Below, in pieces: positions 57,742-64,000 of a stretch of DNA of 64,000 nucleotides. Both the position numbers and the translations under genes were made by a program. Where the stretch lies: contig NZ_JABWGO010000007.1 in NCBI RefSeq assembly GCF_013363995.1, positions 186,001 to 250,000 of the forward strand. Reading direction: 5' to 3'. The first letter of the stretch is position 1. Each line of letters opens with the position of its first letter. The stretch is from Nonomuraea rhodomycinica. Its GTDB lineage: Bacteria > Actinomycetota > Actinomycetes > Streptosporangiales > Streptosporangiaceae. The notes beneath the pieces are model-generated. The model did no database searches, had not been told where the DNA came from, and saw nothing but the letters and a program-made list of their open reading frames with translations.

Positions 57742-58536
57742 GTGAAGTCGCGTCCACGCGCGGCCAGTGGGGCCACCAGGCGCCAGGCGATGGCCGAGCA
57801 CGTCATGCGCCAGGGTTCGGTCTCGATGACGGAGCTCGCGGAGATCTTCGAGGTCAGCGTGATGACCGTCCATCGCGACCTGGACCTGCTGGAGAGCCAG
57901 GGCATGGTGCGCAAGTTCCGCGGCGGCGCCAGCGCTCAGGCGTCCAGCGTGTTCGAGAGCAACATCGCCTACCGCAAGACCGCCCAGACGGCGGAGAAGG
58001 AGGCGATCGCCCGGCACGTGGTCGGGCTGATCGAGCCGGGCAGCTCGGTCATGTTCGACGACTCCACGACCGCGCTGGCCGTCGCCCGGCACCTGGTCGA
58101 GGTGACCCCGCTGACCGTGGTGACGAACTTCCTGGAGGCGATCCGGCTGCTCGCGCCCGTGCCGGGCATCCGGCTCATGGCGCTCGGCGGCGAGTACTAC
58201 CCCACGCACGACTCGTTCCTCGGGGTGGCCTGCGTCGACGCGGTCGAGGCGATGAACACCGACACGGTCGTGGTCTCCACCTCCGCCGTGTCCGACCGGC
58301 ACGCCTTCCACCAGGAGCAGGAGATCGTGCTGGTCAAGCGGGCCATGCTCGCCTCCGGCACACGCTGCGTCCTCGCGGTGGACCACACCAAGCTCGACCG
58401 GGTGGCCCTGCACCGCGTCGCCCCGCTGGAGGCGTTCGACATCATCGTGGTCGACTCGCGCGCCCCGGAAGAGGCGATCCAGCGGCTGCGCGACCGGCAC
58501 CACCGGGTGGACGTCGCCGAGGTCACCGAGCCGTAG
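57742..58536 (+). CDS. DeoR/GlpR family sugar-responsive regulator
   Basis: 264 residues. N-terminal HTH: RQAMAEHVMRQGSVSMTELAEIFEVSVMTVHRDLDLLESQG. The C-terminal sugar-phosphate sensor domain has VMFDDSTTALAVARHL, VVTNFLEAI, LMALGGEYYPTHDSFLG and AVDHTKLDR, the typical DeoR order. The start is GTG 57742 because GGGAG lies 8 nt upstream; ATG 57727 is an alternative. It is divergent from the sugar ABC operon and probably represses it. Confidence 0.9.
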   Translation: MKSRPRAASGATRRQAMAEHVMRQGSVSMTELAEIFEVSVMTVHRDLDLLESQGMVRKFRGGASAQASSVFESNIAYRKTAQTAEKEAIARHVVGLIEPGSSVMFDDSTTALAVARHLVEVTPLTVVTNFLEAIRLLAPVPGIRLMALGGEYYPTHDSFLGVACVDAVEAMNTDTVVVSTSAVSDRHAFHQEQEIVLVKRAMLASGTRCVLAVDHTKLDRVALHRVAPLEAFDIIVVDSRAPEEAIQRLRDRHHRVDVAEVTEP

Positions 58537-58545
58537 CGGCCCGGC

Positions 58546-59742
58546 TCACCAGGTGACGGGCAGCGAGGTCAGGCCGTACACGAGGTGGAAGGAGCGGAAG
58601 GCGGGCCCCGGCTCGGCCGGCCGCAGCTCCGGGAACCTGCGCAGCAGCGCCGGGAACGCGATCCGCATCTCCATGCGGGCCAGCGGCGCGCCCAGGCAGT
58701 GGTGGACGCCGTGGCCGAAGGCCACATGGCCCGGGGCGCCCCGCGTGATGTCCAGCGTGTCGGGGTCGGACAGCAGGCCGGGGTCGCGGTTGGCGGTCGG
58801 CAGCGCGCAGATGACCAGCTCACCCGCCCGGATCTGCTGCCCGGCGATCTCGGTGTCGGCGGCGGCGACCTTGCTCGTGCCGGAGTGGACGATGCTGAGC
58901 CAGCGCAGCAGCTCCTCCACCGCGGCGTCGGCCCGCTCGGGCTCCTCCCGCAGCAGCCGGAGCTGGTCGGGGTGGCGCAGCAGGGCCAGCGTGCCGAGCG
59001 AGAGCATGTTCGAGGTGGTCTCGTGGCCGGCGAACAGCAGCAGGCTGCCGATGCCGGCCAGCTCCGCCGGTGTCAGCTCGTCGCCGTGCTCGCGCACCAG
59101 CATGCCCAGCAGCTCCTCGCCGGGGTCGGCCATCACCCGCTCGACCAGCCCGGACATGTAGGCGCGCGACTCGATCTGCAGCTTCACGCGCTGCTCGACC
59201 GGGACCGACACGTCGAGCATCCGGCTGGTGCGGTGCTGGAATCCCTCACGGTCGCCGTACGGGACGCCCAGCAGCTCGCAGATCACCAGCGACGGGATCG
59301 GCAGCGCGAACGCCTGCACCAGGTCGGCCGGCGGGCCCGCCTTCTCCATCGCGTCCAGATGGTCCTCGACGATCTGCGTGACGCGCGGCTCCAGGCGGCG
59401 CATCCGGCGCAGTGTGAACTCGGGGGTCAGCAGCCGCCGCAGCCGCGTGTGCTCCGGCGGGTCGTGCGCCAGCAGGTTGCCCGCCCGCAGCACGGCCAGC
59501 TCCTCGTCGCTGACCGGCGGCGCGCCGGGCAGCCGGGCCAGGCCGATCTGGGCCAGCGGGAAGCGCTCGGCGTCACCGAGGACCGCGCGGACGTCGGCGT
59601 GGCGGGTGACCAGCCACGCCTCCACGCCGAACGGGGTCATGACCCGCCGGACGCCCTCCTCGTCGCGCAGCGCGCCCAGCTCGGGGATGGGGCCGAAGCC
59701 GTCCCGGCGCATGTGCAGCGGCATCAGCGAGGTGTCCGTCAT
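58546..59742 (-). CDS. cytochrome P450 (class I bacterial type)
   Basis: 398 residues. The I-helix oxygen-binding motif is FAGHETTS (237-244), the ExxR motif is Glu277-x-x-Arg280 (EELLR) and the heme loop is FGHGVHHCLGAPLAR with ligand Cys349. Lacking the peroxygenase loop of the other P450 in this window, it needs ferredoxin and reductase partners, which are not encoded nearby. The substrate is unknown. The start at 59742 is preferred because GGGGGGA lies just upstream. It is flanked by a DeoR gene and a LuxR-type ATPase regulator, the latter a possible activator. Confidence 0.93.
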   Translation of the reverse strand: MTDTSLMPLHMRRDGFGPIPELGALRDEEGVRRVMTPFGVEAWLVTRHADVRAVLGDAERFPLAQIGLARLPGAPPVSDEELAVLRAGNLLAHDPPEHTRLRRLLTPEFTLRRMRRLEPRVTQIVEDHLDAMEKAGPPADLVQAFALPIPSLVICELLGVPYGDREGFQHRTSRMLDVSVPVEQRVKLQIESRAYMSGLVERVMADPGEELLGMLVREHGDELTPAELAGIGSLLLFAGHETTSNMLSLGTLALLRHPDQLRLLREEPERADAAVEELLRWLSIVHSGTSKVAAADTEIAGQQIRAGELVICALPTANRDPGLLSDPDTLDITRGAPGHVAFGHGVHHCLGAPLARMEMRIAFPALLRRFPELRPAEPGPAFRSFHLVYGLTSLPVTW

Positions 59743-59952
59743 GTGTCCCCCCGGGTGACCGGCGATCCTGACCGCTCCTGACGAAGACGGTACCAACCCG
59801 TCGGCGATGCGCAAGATCCACAGCGAGATCCGATCTTCGGCGTGGCTCTGACCTGCGACGATCTCAGGAAGCGGTTCACGCAGGAGGCGTACGCTGAGTT
59901 TGACGGCCGGCGACGGCGAGGAGGGGACCGGCCATCGGGTCGTGGAGCAGTC

Positions 59953-62292
59953 ATGACGTCACGGGGAACTGACAGCTGGAGCGCCGCCGGGTTGCCGGCC
60001 GAGCTGACCAGCTTCGTGGGCCGCCGGCACGACATCGCCGAGGTCAAGCGGCTGCTGGCCGGCTCCAGGCTGGTGACGCTCGTCGGCGTGGGCGGGGTCG
60101 GCAAGAGCCGGCTCGCCCTGCGCGTCGCCGCCGAGGTGCAGCGCGCCTTCCCCGACGGGGTCTACCTGATCGAGCTGGCCGCCCTGGAGAGCCCCGGGGT
60201 GCTGGCCCAGGCGCTGATCGAGAGCCTGCGCATCATGGACCACTCCTCCCGCGAGCCCATGGAGGTCCTCACCGACCACCTGCGCGAGCGGCAGACGCTC
60301 ATGGTGCTGGACAACTGCGAGCACCTGCGCCGCGACTGCGCGGTCCTCGCCGCGACGCTCGTGCGCGCGGCGCCCGGCCTGCGCATCCTCGCCACCAGCC
60401 GGCAGGCGCTCGGCGCCGCGGGCGAGCAGACCATGGTGGTGCCCGCGCTGCCGGTGCCCAGGACGAACGGCACGCGCCCCGGCGGCGAGCCGGCCGAGCG
60501 GTTCGACGCGATGCGGCTGTTCGCCGAGCGGGCCCAGGCCGTCGTGCCCGACTTCGAGATCACCGACGACAACCGCGAGACCGTGGCGCGCATCTGCCGG
60601 GGCCTGGACGGCATCCCGCTGGCCATCGAGCTGGCCGCCGTGCGGCTGCGGGTGATCTCCGCCGACCAGCTCCTCGCCCGGCTGGAGGACCGCTTCGGGC
60701 TCCTCACCACCGGCTCCCGGGCCCGCCTGCCGCGCCAGCAGACGCTGCGAGCGCTCATCGACTACAGCCACGCCCTCTGCACCGAGCAGGAACAGCTGCT
60801 CTGGGCTCGGCTGTCGGTCTTCTCCGGCAGCGTCGACCTGGAGGCGGCCGAGCACGTCTGCTCCGGTGACGGCATCGCCCCCGAGGACATCGTCGACGTG
60901 ATCACCGGCCTGGTCGACAAGTCCATCCTGGTGCGCGAGGAGCACGGCCCGATGGTGCGCTTCCGGCTGATGGAGACCATCCGCCAGTACGGCCGCGACC
61001 GGCTGCGCGAGTCCGGCGAGGAGGCGGAGCTGCGCCGCCGCCACCGCGCCTGGTACGTGGACCTGGCGACCCGGATGCACCACGAGTGGTTCGGCCCCGC
61101 CCAGGTGACCTGGTACCAGCGCATGCGCCTGGAGCACGACAACCTCCGCTCCGCGCTGGACCACTGCCTGTGCACGCCCGGCGAGGCCCAGCAGGGCATG
61201 GTCCTGGCCGCGGCGCTGCGCTTCTACTGGATCGCCGCCGACGCCCCGCGTGAGGCGCGCCGCTGGCTCGACGACCTGCTCGCCGCCGACCCCGCCCCCG
61301 TGCCGGCCCGCCTGTGGGCGCTGGGCGTCGACGCGCGCATCGCGGTGCTGCAGAGCGACTTCGCGGTGGCGGCCGCCCTGCTGAAGGAGTACCGCGAACT
61401 CGCCCGCACGCTCGGCGACGACACCGCCGAAGGGGGCGCCGCGTACGTCGAGGGGCTGGCCGCGCTCCTCCAGAGCGACCTGCCCGAGGCGGAGCGGCTG
61501 CTCGACGCGGCACTGGCCTGCGGCCGGGGCGCCGGCGACGACATGCTCGTCGCCAACGCGCTCATCTACCTCGGCACCACCCGGTCGCTGCTCGGCCGGC
61601 CCGCCGAGGCGGTCGGGAGCTTCGAGGAGTGCCTGAGCCTGTGCGAGACCCGCGAGGAGCGCTGGTTCCGGTCGTACACGCTGTGGACGTACGGGATCGA
61701 GGCGTGGAAACAGGGCGACACGCGGCGCGCGGTCGAGATGGAGCGCGCGGCCATCAGGCTCAAGGAGCCGTTCAAGGACCCCCTCGGCATCGCGCTGTGC
61801 GCCGAGGCGCTGGCCTGGATGGCGGCCGGGGAGGGCGACGGGCGGCGGGCCGCGACGCTGCTCGGCGGGCTGGAGGAGATCCGGCGGGGGTTCGGCGGGC
61901 CGCTGTTCGGCAGCCTGTCGATCTACCACGAGGCGTGCGAGGAGGCGGCGCGGGCCGCCGTCGGCGACCGTTCGTTCGAGACGGCCTTCCGCAAGGGCAA
62001 GGCGATGAGCTCCGCCGAGGTCGTCGCGTACGCGCTGCGCGACGCCGGGCGCGGCGACGAGCGGCGCGGCGAGTCCTCGCCGCTGACCCAGCGGGAGATG
62101 GAGATCGCCCGGCTGGTCGCGCGCGGCATGAGCAACAAGGCCATCGCGGCCTCGCTGGTCATCGCCCAGCGCACCGCCGAGGGGCACGTCGAGAACATCC
62201 TCAGCAAGCTCGGCTTCAGCTCGCGTGTGCAGATCGCCTCCTGGGTCGGCCGCCAGGAACGCCCCGCCGACGAGCAGGGAGGCGCGCCATGA
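59953..62292 (+). CDS. large LuxR family ATPase regulator (LAL-like), copy 2
   Basis: 779 residues. Same layout as copy 1: FVGRRHDIAEVKRLLAGS, Walker A GVGGVGKS, TLMVLDNCEHL, a long helical middle, and a LuxR HTH at the end (LTQREMEIARLVARGMSNKAIAASLVIAQRTAEGHVENILSKLGF). The ATG at 59953 is supported by GGAG 5 nt upstream. The stop overlaps copy 3 as ATGA, so the two regulators are translationally coupled. Divergent from the P450 gene. Confidence 0.93.
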   Translation: MTSRGTDSWSAAGLPAELTSFVGRRHDIAEVKRLLAGSRLVTLVGVGGVGKSRLALRVAAEVQRAFPDGVYLIELAALESPGVLAQALIESLRIMDHSSREPMEVLTDHLRERQTLMVLDNCEHLRRDCAVLAATLVRAAPGLRILATSRQALGAAGEQTMVVPALPVPRTNGTRPGGEPAERFDAMRLFAERAQAVVPDFEITDDNRETVARICRGLDGIPLAIELAAVRLRVISADQLLARLEDRFGLLTTGSRARLPRQQTLRALIDYSHALCTEQEQLLWARLSVFSGSVDLEAAEHVCSGDGIAPEDIVDVITGLVDKSILVREEHGPMVRFRLMETIRQYGRDRLRESGEEAELRRRHRAWYVDLATRMHHEWFGPAQVTWYQRMRLEHDNLRSALDHCLCTPGEAQQGMVLAAALRFYWIAADAPREARRWLDDLLAADPAPVPARLWALGVDARIAVLQSDFAVAAALLKEYRELARTLGDDTAEGGAAYVEGLAALLQSDLPEAERLLDAALACGRGAGDDMLVANALIYLGTTRSLLGRPAEAVGSFEECLSLCETREERWFRSYTLWTYGIEAWKQGDTRRAVEMERAAIRLKEPFKDPLGIALCAEALAWMAAGEGDGRRAATLLGGLEEIRRGFGGPLFGSLSIYHEACEEAARAAVGDRSFETAFRKGKAMSSAEVVAYALRDAGRGDERRGESSPLTQREMEIARLVARGMSNKAIAASLVIAQRTAEGHVENILSKLGFSSRVQIASWVGRQERPADEQGGAP

Positions 62293-64000
62293 GACCGGTG
62301 GCGGACGGTGACCGGGGCCGGCCGGACCCCGCCAAGGAGGCGTCGAGCTTCGTCGGCCGCAGGAGGGAGCTGGCCGCGGCACGCAAGATCCTGGCGCGGG
62401 AGCGGCTGCTGACACTGACCGGCACGGGCGGGGTGGGCAAGACCCGCCTGGCGCTGCGCATCGCCGACGGGCTGCGCGGCACGTACCAGGACGGCGTCCA
62501 CGTGATCGAGCTGAGCCTGCTGGAGACCGGCGACCTGCTGGTGGCCACCGTCGCGGCCGGCATGGGCCTGCGCGACGAGGGGCCCGACCCCACGGCGCTG
62601 CTCGTCGACTACCTGTCGGACAAGCGCATGCTGCTCGTCCTCGACAACTGCGAGCACCTGCTGCAGGACTGCGTCCGCCTGGTGGACCGGATCCTGCGCG
62701 GCGCGCCCCGCGTCCGGATCCTGGCCACCAGCCGGCAGATCCTCGGCGTGTACGGCGAGCAGGTGCTCGCGGTGCCGTCGCTGGCGGTGCCCGACCCCGC
62801 CTGCCCGCCGCGCGAGATCGCCGGTCACGACGCGGTGCGGCTGTTCGCCGACCGCGCGGCGAGCGTGTGGCCGGGCTTCGAGGTCGACGTCCGCAACGCG
62901 GAGTCCGTCGCGCGGCTGGCCCAGCGCCTCGAAGGGATCCCGCTGGCCATCGAGCTGGCCGCCGTGCGGCTGCGCACGCTGCGGCTCGACGGGCTGATGC
63001 GCGAGCTGGACGACTTCCTGGAGCTCCCGGCCCCCGGGTGCGCCGTGACGCTGCCGCGCCACCGCACGCTGCGCGCCACCATGGACTGGAGCTACCGGCT
63101 GTGCTCGCCGGCGGAGCAGCGGCTGTGGGCCCGGCTGTCGCTGTTCCCGGGAGGCGTGGACCTGGACACCGCCGAGGCGGTCTGCGAGGGCGACGGGATC
63201 GCCGCCGGCGAGGTGTTCGACCTGATCGCCGGGCTGGTGGACAAGTCCGTGCTGGTCAGCGAGCGCTGCGACGACGGGATGCGGTACCGGATGCTGGAGT
63301 GCATCCGCGCGTACGGCGGTGAGCGGCTCCAGCCGGACGAGGGCCGGATGATGCGCCGGCGCTACCTCCGCCACTACCACGCCCTGGTCCGCGACAACCG
63401 GGTGGACGAGCTCGTCCCCGAGCAGCTCGACCGCTACCGGCTGCTCCAGCGCGAGCAGCCGAACGTGCGCGCCGCCCTGGAGCTGTCCCTCAGCCGGCCC
63501 GGCATGGGCGGCGTCGCGCTGGAGACCGCCGGGACGATGTGGTCGTTCAGCCTGCCCGCCGGCTCGCTCACCGAGGGTCGCTACTGGCTGGAACGCAGCC
63601 TGGAGCTCTCGCCCGAGCCGTGCGCCGCGCGCGCCACGGCGCTCTGGGTGGACAGCATGCTCGCCGTGCGGCAGGGCGACGTGGCCTCGGCCATGCCCCG
63701 GCTGGCGGAGAGCCACGAGTTCGCGGTGACCACCGGCGACGAGCGCCTCCTGCCGTACGTCGTGCGCACCTCGGGGATCGCCGCGTACGTGGCCGGCGAC
63801 GCGCGCCGGGGGCTGGAGCTGCTGGAGGAGTCGATCATCCTGCACCGGGCCGTGGACGACGTGGCCGGCGTGGCGCTGGACCTGTACTTCGCGGCCACCT
63901 ACGGCTCCGTCCACGCCCCGGAGCGGGCCGCCGCGCTGGGGAAGGAACTGCTGGCGCTGTGCGAGGCGCGCCGGGCGGCCCTGTCGCGCGGCTACGCCCA
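62289..64000 (+). CDS. large ATPase regulator (LAL-like), copy 3, cut by window end
   Basis: Only the first ~570 codons are present. They show FVGRRRELAAARKIL, Walker A GTGGVGKT, MLLVLDNCEHL and LATSRQILG, the ATPase core of copies 1 and 2. The C-terminal LuxR HTH is presumed but lies outside the window. ATG overlaps the stop of copy 2 (ATGA). Its sequence is clearly divergent from copy 2, so the pair is an old duplication. Confidence 0.88.
   Translation, partial: MRPVADGDRGRPDPAKEASSFVGRRRELAAARKILARERLLTLTGTGGVGKTRLALRIADGLRGTYQDGVHVIELSLLETGDLLVATVAAGMGLRDEGPDPTALLVDYLSDKRMLLVLDNCEHLLQDCVRLVDRILRGAPRVRILATSRQILGVYGEQVLAVPSLAVPDPACPPREIAGHDAVRLFADRAASVWPGFEVDVRNAESVARLAQRLEGIPLAIELAAVRLRTLRLDGLMRELDDFLELPAPGCAVTLPRHRTLRATMDWSYRLCSPAEQRLWARLSLFPGGVDLDTAEAVCEGDGIAAGEVFDLIAGLVDKSVLVSERCDDGMRYRMLECIRAYGGERLQPDEGRMMRRRYLRHYHALVRDNRVDELVPEQLDRYRLLQREQPNVRAALELSLSRPGMGGVALETAGTMWSFSLPAGSLTEGRYWLERSLELSPEPCAARATALWVDSMLAVRQGDVASAMPRLAESHEFAVTTGDERLLPYVVRTSGIAAYVAGDARRGLELLEESIILHRAVDDVAGVALDLYFAATYGSVHAPERAAALGKELLALCEARRAALSRGYA

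Overview
The window is high-GC actinomycete DNA. Nearly every third codon position is G or C, GTG and TTG starts are frequent, Shine-Dalgarno sites are GGAGG-like, and genes are often coupled through ATGA or GTGA overlaps. The mix (geosmin synthase, encapsulin-like shell proteins, AfsR and LuxR-type ATPase regulators, ECF and STAS regulators, DUF5999, cellulose-active LPMO) points to a sporulating filamentous actinobacterium, most likely Streptosporangiaceae (Nonomuraea-like). That placement is an inference from gene content. I saw no rRNA, tRNA, CRISPR array, insertion sequence or prophage.

1-9.6 kb: a cut-off secreted protein and an M23 peptidase; a divergent AfsR/SARP regulator; a NERD-pseudokinase fusion; a PfpI-MarR operon with two tandem operators; two paralogous small secreted rodlin-like proteins with a shared leader; a STAS protein. 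9.6-15.8 kb (minus strand): the most notable block, a compact operon of polyprenyl diphosphate synthase, two family 2B encapsulin-like shell proteins carrying a cNMP-binding domain, and geosmin synthase. It looks like a shell-associated sesquiterpene pathway. 16-23.3 kb: a DUF4142 lipoprotein, Zn alcohol dehydrogenase, epimerase, a multicopper oxidase remnant abutting an ArsR gene, and two MFS exporters with ArsR and MarR regulators. 23.3-29 kb: two STAS proteins with a GAF-SpoIIE phosphatase (partner switch), an ECF sigma/anti-sigma pair and a CYP152 peroxygenase. 29-41.7 kb: a glycosyltransferase-sulfotransferase pair, secreted M28 aminopeptidase, SigE-type sigma with its membrane partner, DUF1206, an S1P-lyase-like PLP enzyme, a zinc-ribbon methyltransferase, an XRE regulator, an orphan sensor domain and a hemerythrin.

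41.7-51.5 kb: carbohydrate-related DNA. A CebR-type operator sits on a promoter with no clear gene, followed by an AA10-CBM2 LPMO, an ACT protein, APC permease with GNAT, GPP34 protein, SDR/TetR and a GH42 beta-galactosidase. 51.6-64 kb: DUF5999 and a 31-residue peptide gene missed by ordinary length cut-offs, three large LuxR-type ATPase regulators (the last cut by the window end), an ABC sugar importer with a DeoR regulator, and a cytochrome P450.

Functional links suggested by the DNA: GH42 and the sugar ABC operon share an identical 12-bp upstream element; TetR-like sites lie upstream of both the SDR and the TetR/GH42 divergent region; the two rodlin-like genes share promoter and leader elements; and 15-bp palindromes of one type lie near the LPMO and near the hemerythrin gene.
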